A stretch of 64,000 nt of DNA from Rufibacter roseus. GTDB lineage: Bacteria > Bacteroidota > Bacteroidia > Cytophagales > Hymenobacteraceae. Under the pieces are notes generated by a model. It did not search any database. It saw only the letters and a program-made list of their open reading frames with translations, and was not told where the DNA came from. Shown piece after piece: positions 8,498 through 16,451 of the stretch (the first letter of the stretch is position 1; every line of letters begins with the position of its first letter). The stretch covers positions 186,001 through 250,000 of the forward strand of contig NZ_LRML01000003.1 in the NCBI RefSeq assembly GCF_001647285.1, in the 5' to 3' direction. Both the position numbers and the translations under genes were made by a program.

Positions 8498-10929
8498 AGG
8501 CTTACTTGGGCTAGGAAGTTGCGGGGAGCCTGCGGATAATAATAATTGTAGTTGTAGCGGGTGGCATCACCGGTGTAGTATTCTGAGAAGGTATAGCCGT
8601 TTGCCTCATAAGTTTCATTCAGCACATTGTTAACCAGCAAGCCCAGCTCTATTTCCTTCAACCAGTCTGTGAGTTTGAATGTGTAGAAAACGCGTACATC
8701 GCCTACCTGATAAGGATTGATACGGCGGTCTTGGCTGGCGGTGTTGTCCAGAAACTGCTCGCTCACAGTTTTGTACTGAAACTGGAAGCGCAGGCCATTC
8801 AACGGCTGCAGCTGCAGCTGCGTTGAAGTGATGACACTGGGCGAATAAGAAATAGTGGTTTCTTCATATACCGTATTGATGACTTCATCTAAGTCATAAT
8901 TCTCATCATAGCGGTACAGCGTCTCGTTGAAGTTTTGAATGCGGTTACGGCTAAACGACAGGTTTGTAGATAAACGAGCTAATTCACCCCAACCTAAACC
9001 AGCAGAAATCTCTACTCCGGTACGGTAGCTATTGGCTATGTTTGTTCTAAGCGGGGTGCCTACGTTGTTTAACTGCCCGGTGAGTACCAGCTGGTCTTTG
9101 TAGTCCATGTAGAAGTAGGTAACATCGGCGGAAAGGCTTAAGGGAGTACCGTCCAAATCACCAACAGGTTGGTTTAACCGGTAACCGGCTTCATAGTCAA
9201 CTAAGCGTTCGGCCTTGGCCACGTCGTTGGAGGGGCGGTCTACAAAGTCTGAACGGGTTGGCTCACGGTGCCCAACGGCTACTGAGGCATACAAACTATG
9301 CGCCGGTGAGAAAGCGTAGGTAACACCAGCTTTCGGGTTGAAGAAGTTGTAATCGGCACGGGTGGTCACGTCACGCTGATCGTCATCAGTGCCGTCTACG
9401 CGGTAATCTACGGTGCGCAGCTGCAGGTCTCCAAACAAGCTCAATCTTTCGGTGGCTTGCAGAGTGACTTTGCCATACACGTTAAAATCGGTTTTGCGGG
9501 CGTTGCCGAAATAATAGCGGTGGCCAGGACGAATGGTGGGAGCGTACTGCGCCCAGATCACCTCGCCAAAGTGGTCGCCGTCATAGCGATTCCAACCGCC
9601 GCCTACCACTGCCGATAGTTTGCCGGCACCTCGGTACTGCAGCGCGAAAGTAGTACCGTAAAAATGGTTATCGAGCCACTTCTGGCGGATTAAATCGGTC
9701 TCGTCAAAGGTGGTGCCACCAACCGTGAAAGTTGGGATGAGGTAATCAGAGAAGTCTTCGCCAGACTTGTATGTTTCATAAAATCCGAAGCCACGGGTAT
9801 AATGCAGAGCCGCGTTCAAAGACAGCACCGAACTAAAATCATGGCCGTAGTGCAGCTGGTAATGGTACTGCTGGTAATCATCCACCTCATTTTCATACGG
9901 ATTCTCCTCGCTCAGTTCAGTACCGGCGGAGTTGTAGGTGCGGTTGGTTTCCAGCAGGTCTTGCGGCACCCCGTTCCAGGCCTGGTAGGTTTTCTCATGG
10001 CCGCCAAACACCACTACTTTCAGCATATCTTTGCTGCCGTAGTACCCGCCAGACACGTAAAATGATTTCAAGTCTGAGGAAGCACGGTCAACGTACCCAT
10101 CAGAAGAGATTCTGGACAGGCGTCCGTCTACGGCAAACTTGCCGCCAATAAGGCCGGTGCCAAACTGCACGTTATTTTTCCAGGTATTGTATGAACCGTA
10201 GGCATTGTCAGTGCGGGCGTAAGCTTCGGGGCGGGCGTCTAAGGTCTGTAGGTTCAGGCTGGCTCCAAAAGCACCGGCTCCGTTGGTAGAGGTACCCACG
10301 CCGCGCTGAATCTGCACGTCTTGCACCGAGGTGGCAAAATCTGGCATGTTCACGAAGAACACTCCGTGGCTTTCAGCATCATTCACCGGAATACCGTTCA
10401 CGGTCACGTTGATACGGGTTACATCTGAACCACGTATGCGTATGCCGGTGTACCCTACCCCTGCTCCTGCATCTGAATTGGTAACTAAAGAAGGTGTGTG
10501 ATCCAGTAGATACGGCAGGTCTTGTCCGAAATTACGGCTCTCCAGCTCTTCTTTGCTCACGTTGGTGTAGGTAGTACCCGTTTTCTCATTGGCGCGGGTG
10601 GCCGTTACCAACACTTCTTTGGAGGTGATGCTGGTGCGATTGAGGGCAAAATCTAAGGTTTGGGAGCTTTGCAAAACTACCGTCTGCTGGGCGGTGGCGT
10701 AACCCAAATAACTTACCTGCACCATATATTCCGCCGCAGAGAGGTTACTCAGGCTGTAGCGGCCGTTGGCATCTGTAATGACAGCCCGATTACCGGAAGA
10801 AACAGAAACAGTACTACCTACAAGTGGTTGTTGGGTGGTGGCGTCTAGTACGCGGCCAGACAAAGTGAATTGTGCCATGGCAAACCAAGGCAGCAGGCAG
10901 CCCATGAGCAGGGCTAAAGCTTTTTTCAT
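8488..10929 (-). CDS. TonB-dependent receptor, probable thiamin importer
   Basis: An 813-residue outer-membrane receptor. In order: a signal peptide (residues 1-19), a carboxypeptidase regulatory-like beta domain (about 22-90, FTLSGRVLDATTQQPLVGST), a plug domain (about 105-230, with SDVTRINVTVNGIPVNDAE) and a 22-strand-type barrel ending in Phe (FLAQVSLRF). TonB receptors import scarce nutrients using inner-membrane energy. The decisive clue to substrate is the TPP riboswitch directly upstream on the same strand, which makes thiamin or a precursor the likely cargo (inference from regulation). The gene stands alone; no inner-membrane thiamin transporter is beside it. The stop codon lies inside a dispersed palindrome. 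Confidence 0.9.
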   Translation of the reverse strand: MKKALALLMGCLLPWFAMAQFTLSGRVLDATTQQPLVGSTVSVSSGNRAVITDANGRYSLSNLSAAEYMVQVSYLGYATAQQTVVLQSSQTLDFALNRTSITSKEVLVTATRANEKTGTTYTNVSKEELESRNFGQDLPYLLDHTPSLVTNSDAGAGVGYTGIRIRGSDVTRINVTVNGIPVNDAESHGVFFVNMPDFATSVQDVQIQRGVGTSTNGAGAFGASLNLQTLDARPEAYARTDNAYGSYNTWKNNVQFGTGLIGGKFAVDGRLSRISSDGYVDRASSDLKSFYVSGGYYGSKDMLKVVVFGGHEKTYQAWNGVPQDLLETNRTYNSAGTELSEENPYENEVDDYQQYHYQLHYGHDFSSVLSLNAALHYTRGFGFYETYKSGEDFSDYLIPTFTVGGTTFDETDLIRQKWLDNHFYGTTFALQYRGAGKLSAVVGGGWNRYDGDHFGEVIWAQYAPTIRPGHRYYFGNARKTDFNVYGKVTLQATERLSLFGDLQLRTVDYRVDGTDDDQRDVTTRADYNFFNPKAGVTYAFSPAHSLYASVAVGHREPTRSDFVDRPSNDVAKAERLVDYEAGYRLNQPVGDLDGTPLSLSADVTYFYMDYKDQLVLTGQLNNVGTPLRTNIANSYRTGVEISAGLGWGELARLSTNLSFSRNRIQNFNETLYRYDENYDLDEVINTVYEETTISYSPSVITSTQLQLQPLNGLRFQFQYKTVSEQFLDNTASQDRRINPYQVGDVRVFYTFKLTDWLKEIELGLLVNNVLNETYEANGYTFSEYYTGDATRYNYNYYYPQAPRNFLAQVSLRF

Positions 10930-10944
10930 GGTGAAAAAATGAAA

Positions 10945-10980
10945 TGATAAAACAAACAGAAGCCACAGGGGTCGCGGCTC
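10945..10980 (-). terminator. Possible expression-platform hairpin after the TPP aptamer
   Basis: On the minus strand AGCCGCG / TGTGGCT can form a 7-bp stem (two G-U pairs) followed by TCTGTTTGTTTT. It lies between the aptamer and the start codon, so it could be a terminator controlled by thiamin pyrophosphate. Weak. Confidence 0.35.
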
Positions 10981-11006
10981 CCTTTTAGTTTTGTTCCCGT
11001 GTTTTT

Positions 11007-11075
11007 CCCTTCGCCGGTATTACCCGTATCAGGTTCAATGGGTATGATCTCAGCCCGTTTTATTAAGGCACCCCT
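11007..11075 (-). promoter_or_regulatory. TPP riboswitch (THI element)
   Basis: Read on the minus strand it has the conserved aptamer blocks in order: GGGGTGCC, GGCTGAGAT, ACCCATTGAACCTGAT, GGGTAATACCGGCGAAGGGA. These match the thiamin pyrophosphate aptamer core, including CUGAGA and the GCGAAGGGA end. It lies 78 bases upstream of the TonB receptor start and should switch it off when thiamin pyrophosphate is plentiful (known behaviour of the class). Confidence 0.95.
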
Positions 11076-11243
11076 AAAACTGCCGCAAAGCTACATGCCC
11101 TGAATGGCAAAACCAATAGAACGAAAGACAATCCGCAATTTTTTCGGCCAAAGCCCTAACATAGAAAGGCGGCTATACGTTGAACACTCTTAGACGCCGT
11201 ATAGGCACCCGACGAGATGTGAGACCTTTAAAGAGCCGTTATT

Positions 11244-11471
11244 ATGTTGATTATATACTCGTTGGCCATGTTTGCCATCATTGCTTTTCTGGCACTGGCC
11301 CCTCGAAAAAAAATAACCGTACCCCCCAGTGATGACAGTGACGATGACGGAGGAGAACCATTAAACGATGGCTTACCTGATCTGGATTTGCCCCCAGGAA
11401 TATGCTTGCCTATTAACGATTGGGAGCCGGATTATAACCGTTCACGATCCAAGTCGCCTAGTTTGACCTGA
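11244..11471 (+). CDS. Small membrane-anchored acidic protein (75 aa)
   Basis: Not a named family. One hydrophobic N-terminal helix (LIIYSLAMFAIIAFLALAP) is followed by a basic stop, an acidic stretch (SDDSDDDGGEP) and a proline-rich tail with DLPPGICLPINDWEPDY. The layout suggests a single-pass protein with its tail outside or in the cytosol. A terminator follows at once, which supports a real transcript. Confidence 0.6.
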   Translation: MLIIYSLAMFAIIAFLALAPRKKITVPPSDDSDDDGGEPLNDGLPDLDLPPGICLPINDWEPDYNRSRSKSPSLT

Positions 11472-11495
11472 AGAGCACAGACCTACTGGTTTGGA

Positions 11496-11540
11496 ACCCG
11501 AAAGCGTGGCTAAAACTGCTGAGCTTTCGGGTTTTGTTTT
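11496..11540 (+). terminator. Terminator after the small acidic membrane protein
   Basis: AACCCGAAAGC at 11496 pairs with GCTTTCGGGTT; then TTGTTTTG. The loop is 17 bases. Confidence 0.75.
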
Positions 11541-11613
11541 GTAGTGGCCTGCGTTTTTTTTATTACCCTCAGTTCTACCCTGCACATATAGGCCAATGGG
11601 TAAATAGCATGTT

Positions 11614-11653
11614 CTGTTTTAGGCTTTTTTTTCAAAAAACAGGTTCAAAAGGC
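11614..11653. repeat. CTGTTTT palindrome, copy 7
   Basis: Central T8 / A6 run; lies between two convergent terminators. Confidence 0.6.
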
Positions 11654-11661
11654 GGGTTAAA

Positions 11662-11699
11662 CAAAAAAGCCGAAGCATTACCAGCTTCGGCTTTTTTTG
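11662..11699 (-). terminator. Terminator of the YceI gene
   Basis: GCCGAAGC / GCTTCGGC stem flanked by A6 on the left and T7 on the right, so it can work in both directions. Confidence 0.85.
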
Positions 11700-11715
11700 T
11701 TCGTGAAGTCAAGAA

Positions 11716-12426
11716 TTACAGCTTGGCTGTTTTCTCTTTAGCGTCTTTCTTCTTTTTGTCTTTGGCTACTTCCTCTACTTTGGCCACTATCTCCATTTGC
11801 AGTTCTACATCGTCTTCAATGGCTCGGTCTCCCAAGTTCTCAAAGAAGTTTCCTGAGCGGTATTTAATGTCCCATTTGGTACGGTCAAACTTAAGGGTGC
11901 CTTTGGCAGTAGCCACTCCTTTACGAACATTCACCAGCATTGGGAAAGAGATCTCATGGCTAATACCTTTGATGGTCAGGTTACCTGTAATGATGTAGTT
12001 GGCAGTTCCGGACTTAGCATTTGGCCGAGTCGCCAAATTGGAAATGGCAAACATAGCCGTTGGATTCTTTTCTACTGAAAAGAAATCATCAGAGCGGAGG
12101 TGCTTGACTAAATTACCGTTAGACTTTGGGTCTTTCAGATCAGTACAGGTAATGGAGTTCATGTCCATGAAAAAGCTACCGCCACGTAAGACAGTTCTAT
12201 CAAACAAGATAGTGCCCTCTTTCAGCTGAATAGTACCGGTGTGCTCTCCGGTTACTTTACGCCCAATCCAGGTGATTTTACTTTCAGCGGGCACCACTTT
12301 GTAATTCTGAATTGCCAACGAAGCGGTTGTTGCCTCCGTTATCACGGCATTTTCAGAGCCAGCAAGCGTAAACGCAGACACCACCACCGCGGCAGCTACT
12401 ACAAATGGAAGTATAATTCTTTTCAT
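11716..12426 (-). CDS. YceI-family periplasmic lipid-binding protein
   Basis: A 236-residue lipocalin-like protein. Start set at the ATG at 12426, giving the signal peptide MKRIILPFVVAAAVVVSAF; the longer frame from 12441 only adds five residues ahead of it. The YceI domain runs from about residue 40 (YKVVPAESKITWIGRKV) to 215, with the usual FDRTKWDIKYRSG near the end. YceI proteins bind polyisoprenoid lipids or amide-type ligands in the periplasm. A short lysine/glutamate-rich tail is extra. The MarR regulator upstream on the same strand, 110 bases away, is a frequent partner. Confidence 0.9.
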   Translation of the reverse strand: MKRIILPFVVAAAVVVSAFTLAGSENAVITEATTASLAIQNYKVVPAESKITWIGRKVTGEHTGTIQLKEGTILFDRTVLRGGSFFMDMNSITCTDLKDPKSNGNLVKHLRSDDFFSVEKNPTAMFAISNLATRPNAKSGTANYIITGNLTIKGISHEISFPMLVNVRKGVATAKGTLKFDRTKWDIKYRSGNFFENLGDRAIEDDVELQMEIVAKVEEVAKDKKKKDAKEKTAKL

Positions 12427-12535
12427 GGCGAGATGTAACAAATTAAAATGTAAGATTGTGTGTGTGCGAACAGGTTATAAACGCCTACTCCATCCTCTGT
12501 ATTATTTGTCAGGAGGTTGGCACGTGAATCAAAGT

Positions 12536-12985
12536 TTAGCTTCTTATTTTATCTAAAAGATCACTCAGCTGGTTGGCTTCTTCTGGGGTAAGGTTCCGGA
12601 TACCCAATTGCTCTGCACCTACCAAGCCGTCCATCTGCTTCAGCAGCTTCAGGCCTTTATCAGTGATCAGAATATCAACGGTGCGGCGGTCTGCGGGGCA
12701 TTGCTTACGGGTAACCAACTCTTTGGCCTCCAGCTTATCTACTATGCGCGAGGCGTTAGACGTTTTGTCTAACATACGCTCAATAATCAGGTTCACCGTA
12801 GCGGGCTTGGGGTGCTGCCCCCTTAAAATGCGGAGAACGTTAAACTGGGGCAACGTAATACCAAACGGTTTAAACAAACCTGATTGGCGCTGCTGTAGCC
12901 AGTTTGCTGTAAATACAGTATTGATGTACACCTTCTGGTAAGCATCTTTAAACGAGCTCTGCTTTATCTCTTCTTCTATTTTCAT
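12536..12985 (-). CDS. MarR-family transcriptional regulator
   Basis: A 149-residue winged-helix repressor-type protein. The DNA-binding part shows LPQFNVLRILRGQHPKPATVNLIIERMLDKTSNASRIVDKLEAK followed by the wing with RKQCPADRRTVDILITDKG. It acts as a dimer in the cytosol, usually released from DNA by a small aromatic ligand or oxidation. It probably controls itself and the adjacent yceI gene; I could not identify an operator by eye. Confidence 0.9.
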   Translation of the reverse strand: MKIEEEIKQSSFKDAYQKVYINTVFTANWLQQRQSGLFKPFGITLPQFNVLRILRGQHPKPATVNLIIERMLDKTSNASRIVDKLEAKELVTRKQCPADRRTVDILITDKGLKLLKQMDGLVGAEQLGIRNLTPEEANQLSDLLDKIRS

Positions 12986-13173
12986 GTAAGCACCTGTATT
13001 GACCGGATTTCATTCAAATATAGCAACATACCCACTGCCCCGCAAGAAGTCACTACTCAACCGCCATTGTAACCTTTCATCTCTTATTCAAACGAACAGA
13101 TGGCCAGTGCCGCCAAAGAACCAACATGCCTTTCTTTTGTGCGTAAGTAGGAAGGATAATACACCATCACCCA

Positions 13174-13815
13174 ATGCAAGACCCTATCTTTTTAGTGAAC
13201 TGGACTGAAATGTTCGCCAGCCCTGAAAACATGATCAGGTACGGTGGCCTTACCCTTATACTGGCGGTCATGTTTGTAGAAACGGGGCTATTGATTGGTT
13301 TAGTAGTACCTGGCGGAGACTCACTGCTGCTCACTACCGGTTTATTTGCCGGGGCGGGCATATTGCCTGTGTCACTGCCCCTGCTTTTGATCAGTATGTC
13401 TGCTGCCAGTATAATCGGAGATGCCACAGGTTTTTACATTGGTCGCCGCATGGGTCGTAAACTCTACCACAAAAAAGACACCTGGTATTTCAAGCATTCT
13501 CACCTTGAGAAAGCTGAAAAGTTCTACCGCCAAAAGGGTAAAACAGCCATTATCATGGGCAAGTTTGTGCCAGTTATCCGTACGTTTAACCCATTACTCT
13601 CTGGAGTCACGGGCATGGAGTTTCATAGGTTTATTCTGTTGAGTGCTGCTGGCTCTACCCTTTGGATCTGCTCTCTGGTTTTAGCTAGCTATTACGTAGG
13701 TCAAAAATTCCCGAACCTGAAGGATTATCTACACATAGTGATTCCGGTGATTATTTTTATTTCGGTGGCACCGGGTATTGTGCAGTACCTGAAAGAACGA
13801 AGAAAGGAACAATAG
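13174..13815 (+). CDS. DedA-family (VTT domain) membrane protein
   Basis: A 213-residue inner-membrane protein of the DedA/SNARE-associated family, known to help recycle lipid carriers such as undecaprenyl phosphate. Seen: the first hydrophobic segment ILAVMFVETGLLIGLVVPGG with the conserved glutamate and GxxxPG-like turn, then the signature GKFVPVIRTFNPLLSGVTGM with its arginine, and C-terminal membrane helices. It is read away from the MarR gene. Confidence 0.9.
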   Translation: MQDPIFLVNWTEMFASPENMIRYGGLTLILAVMFVETGLLIGLVVPGGDSLLLTTGLFAGAGILPVSLPLLLISMSAASIIGDATGFYIGRRMGRKLYHKKDTWYFKHSHLEKAEKFYRQKGKTAIIMGKFVPVIRTFNPLLSGVTGMEFHRFILLSAAGSTLWICSLVLASYYVGQKFPNLKDYLHIVIPVIIFISVAPGIVQYLKERRKEQ

Positions 13816-13846
13816 CTTCTTGATTTAAAGCTGACACTAAAGCCCT

Positions 13847-13886
13847 GCGTTTTTACCTTGATTTCCTGAAAACAACTCTAAAACAC
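13847..13886. repeat. CTGTTTT palindrome, copy 8
   Basis: Lies 17 bases upstream of the next ATG, so it would be in the leader or promoter of the DUF6799-like gene. Confidence 0.6.
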
Positions 13887-13902
13887 TGTAACTATCTGTT
13901 GT

Positions 13903-14487
13903 ATGCAGAAACCATTCTTTTTCCCGTTGCTCATGTGTGGCATCGTTTTTTGCCTGACTTTTTCAACAGCTCAGGCGCAGAACAAAGCTACTATTCAGAA
14001 AAAATCTTCTGGCCGTACCACTACCACCAGCGTTACCCCAGCCCGCGAAGGTATTATTATGCGCAATGGTAAAATAATGATCATTCTGCCCAAAGGCTAT
14101 GCTCCTTTAACCAGCACCCGCAGCTTCCCGAACGGGGCCAGGGTAGAGCCAGACGGCCAATTCACCACCCCCGAAGGAGAGAAACAGCAACTTAGTGATG
14201 GTGACCGCCTTGACTTAAATGGTAATCTTACCCGCAACCCTGTGGTGATTGAGCAAAAAACTGAACTTAAAGGCGACACAACTGGCATAGGAAAACAGCT
14301 ACTGCAAGCTCAGCAGTTACAAAACAGAATTCACTTGCTCCAGCGCAAAGTAGACATTCTGGAAAAGAAGAATGAGCTCCTGCAAAGCACCGCCAAAAAC
14401 AAGCCTGATGCGGAGCAACTGAAGAAACTAGACGAAGAGTTGGCAAAGTTAAAACAGCAACTAGCTGCTACTGATAAGAAGAGATAG
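13903..14487 (+). CDS. Secreted DUF6799-like protein with C-terminal coiled coil
   Basis: A 194-residue protein with a signal peptide (FCLTFSTAQAQ, cleavage near residue 25). The middle part (about residues 48-107) has the repeating pattern of DUF6799 domains: GIIMRNGKIMIILPKG, then SFPNGARVEPDGQF and LSDGDRLDLNGN. The C-terminal 70 residues are a leucine/lysine/glutamate coiled coil (LLQRKVDILEKKNELL). Function unknown; probably periplasmic or outer-membrane associated. Confidence 0.78.
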   Translation: MQKPFFFPLLMCGIVFCLTFSTAQAQNKATIQKKSSGRTTTTSVTPAREGIIMRNGKIMIILPKGYAPLTSTRSFPNGARVEPDGQFTTPEGEKQQLSDGDRLDLNGNLTRNPVVIEQKTELKGDTTGIGKQLLQAQQLQNRIHLLQRKVDILEKKNELLQSTAKNKPDAEQLKKLDEELAKLKQQLAATDKKR

Positions 14488-14533
14488 AAACTAGTTGTCC
14501 CCTTGTGAGAATGCTTTTCAAGGGTTCCTCACC

Positions 14534-15269
14534 TTATATACCTGTTATCTTCTTATTTCTCTTCTTCCCCCATGCAATTACCTGTACTCCGGGTGAGTAA
14601 TGGGCTAGGTCTGGCTTGTTGCTCAAGAGGTTGTTAAACTTTGGATAATTCACCTGAACGTCTTTCAGACCTATTTCAAAAATAGGCCACTCCACATGGT
14701 GAATCTCAAATTCATTAATGGCTGTTGGAGTGTCCTGAAACAAGGCATACTTCTCGGTTAGCCATTTATCAAGGGTGCTTTTACCTGACATTGGCGCACC
14801 AACCTGATACCTTAGTTCAAGACTACTCTTGAGCGCTCTGTTTTGGGAGTGGTATAGATTCTCCTCCCTTTTCATGTTGGAGTAACGGTACGGAAGCTCA
14901 GACAAACTTCTGGCTATTTGGCAAGACACTCTTGTTCCACCTTCAATACTCAAAAAGTAAACACCTGCTTTGTTTTTGTAGGTCACATAGGTCCGGATGT
15001 TGATTTCATCAAAGCAGGAAACCGGAGGGAAATACGGCAGACCTCTTGGCCTTATTTTCTCCATGGTGAAAGCCACCAATGAAACCCAAGGGTTGCCATC
15101 AAACACATCAATTTCCAGATCGTCAGGAACAATTTTTTTTTAGTTCCTTCATGTCAACTTGCCAATGTAGAAACACTGCATTGTTCCATTCTTGGTAGTA
15201 CTTCCAGTTGCCTGTGGGTAGGCTCCAAGGGCGGTGTTTTGTCAGTTGCAGTATTTCCTTTATGGTCAT
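14534..15269 (-). pseudogene. DUF2071 (YqjF-like) gene with +1 frameshift in an A9 run
   Basis: Two frames join into one 245-residue DUF2071/YqjF-type protein. The first (start ATG at 15269) reads MTIKEILQLTKHRPWSLPTG...FLHWQVDMKELKK and then hits a stop at 15123-15125; the second (open from 15106 down) continues with VFDGNPWVSLVAFTMEKIRPRGLP. Removing one base from the nine T at 15133-15141 (A on the coding strand) gives ELKKIVPDDLEIDVFDG without interruption, the normal family sequence. So this is a real gene carrying one extra base: a mutation, an assembly error or a slippage site. It is the last gene of the same-strand cassette block; its 3' side shows no attC-like site. Confidence 0.8.
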
Positions 15270-15342
15270 TCCTCAAGTTAGCAAACAAACCTTCTGTTTC
15301 AACGGCAACTATGCAACATGCCCCACCAATTTGCCTTTTTGG

Positions 15343-15413
15343 GCATAGCAACATTTTATGAGGACTGCCATGCTTTTACCTAGCCACTGTCTTTGCCGTC
15401 TAAGCTGTTATTA
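15343..15413 (-). other. attC-like site G (weak)
   Basis: Outer boxes GTTATTA (15407) and GCATAGCAAC (15343) resemble cores, but arms GACGGCA / TGGCAGTC pair poorly and the usual GC apex is missing. Placed by its location between two cassette genes. Confidence 0.35.
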
Positions 15414-15839
15414 TTTTTTAGACTCAGCGTATTTTTTGAAATTATCTAGTATAGCTTGCCAGCCTGTTCTTTGCAAATCAAGAGAATTTAGTTCTTCTAC
15501 TTCAAAATTCTCGGTGACTTTAGTTTCATTTCCCATATCAGAAAAATCAACACGCACTAACCGCCCATCATCTAACCTGTACACCAGTTGTCTGTTTGGT
15601 ATTACCTGCTCATAGATTCCTGAGAAGTCAAATCCCATACTTCCGTCCTTGGCCTCCATTCTTGAAAGGAACCGGCCTCCGGGAGTCAGGTCATTTTCTG
15701 CCCTGGGACACTGCCAGGTATCTGTTGCGCAATTCCATTGGGTAATATGCTCCGGTTTAGTCCAGAATTCCCACACCTGATCAGCAGGCATTTGAATGGT
15801 TGTTTCAACGGTTACTGTGGTTTTGTCTTTTGTTTCCAT
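15411..15839 (-). CDS. SRPBCC / AHSA1-family protein
   Basis: A 142-residue START-like protein. It opens with VETTIQMPADQVWEFWTKPEHITQWN and continues with LTPGGRFLSRMEAKDG and FDFSGIYEQVIPNRQLVYRL, the standard order of the activator-of-Hsp90 homology (AHSA1) group, ending in GWQAILDNFKKYAES. Such proteins form a hydrophobic cavity for small ligands; the ligand here is unknown. It lies in the cassette block between sites F and G. Confidence 0.85.
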   Translation of the reverse strand: METKDKTTVTVETTIQMPADQVWEFWTKPEHITQWNCATDTWQCPRAENDLTPGGRFLSRMEAKDGSMGFDFSGIYEQVIPNRQLVYRLDDGRLVRVDFSDMGNETKVTENFEVEELNSLDLQRTGWQAILDNFKKYAESKK

Positions 15840-15858
15840 GTGTTCTGTATTTTCTTTA

Positions 15859-15928
15859 ATTCAATGTCTATGCTAAGCGGCGGCGAAGGCCGTCGGCCGA
15901 TGTGTGTTGTTTAAATCATGTTAAGTGC
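15859..15928 (-). other. attC-like site F
   Basis: Core GTTAAGTGC at 15920-15928 (minus GCACTTAAC), apex GGCCGTCGGCCG at 15888-15899, far box ATTCAAT at 15859. The core is complementary in 8 of 9 bases to GCACATAAC at the start of its own cassette (16306). Confidence 0.6.
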
Positions 15929-15934
15929 AGGTTT

Positions 15935-16279
15935 TTAGTTTAGCTGCACCGTTATTTTTCTACTATCTGTATTTATGTCTATCCAAACGTCTCCCTCGCC
16001 TTCTGGAATAGCTTCAATCATATTTTCTCCATTCAGGTTTTGACCAATTGCTTCATACCCGAGTAAGATAGTCATGGAGTATTCTTCCTGACCGTCTTTA
16101 CCAATCCAGGCCTTCGTTTGAATTCGTTTGGATTTAATCGGATTATCCCCTGGCTCAATTGCAGGAGAAATCCCGTCACACCAAAGACTTCTGATTTCTT
16201 TTTTGTCACTTTTTCTAAATAGTCGAGAAAGTCGGTATTCTAAGGCACTACAGAAGTTTTCATCCAATGACTCTAACAA
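15935..16279 (-). CDS. Hypothetical cassette protein (114 aa), TTG start
   Basis: Not recognised. The frame has no ATG near its start; the reading from TTG at 16279 gives MLESLDENFCSALEYRLSRL. An in-frame stop lies a little upstream, so the gene either starts at TTG or is 5'-truncated. The second half (WIGKDGQEEYSMTILLG and GDVWIDINTDSRKITVQLN) looks like a small beta domain. No signal peptide or membrane segment. It sits in a cassette between sites E and F. Confidence 0.6.
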   Translation of the reverse strand: MLESLDENFCSALEYRLSRLFRKSDKKEIRSLWCDGISPAIEPGDNPIKSKRIQTKAWIGKDGQEEYSMTILLGYEAIGQNLNGENMIEAIPEGEGDVWIDINTDSRKITVQLN

Positions 16280-16305
16280 GGTCTTTACTTTTTATTTTCA
16301 AACTT

Positions 16306-16440
16306 GCACATAACAGTTTACAGCTACCCAAATGGCGTGACGTTTACCACAAAACTTAAATTAAAAAATAATGTTTGATTAATCACAAAACTACATTTGG
16401 AACATAAGAACCCGCCTTTTGGGTAGGTGCTGTTATGCCC
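16306..16440 (-). other. attC-like site E, long form (135 nt)
   Basis: Outer boxes CATAACAG (16309-16316) and CTGTTATG (16430-16437) are perfectly complementary; inner arms CTACCCAAA (16324-16332) and TTTGGGTAG (16418-16426) are a perfect 9-bp pair; inside them GGCG and CGCC pair again. The centre is an AT-rich 80-base variable region. This is the size and plan of the longest known attC sites. Confidence 0.7.
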
Positions 16441-16451
16441 AGTTATTCTTG

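Noticed and set aside
15154-15354. 66-codon minus-strand frame
   Set aside because: It is an out-of-frame reading of the DUF2071 N-terminal part and its leader.
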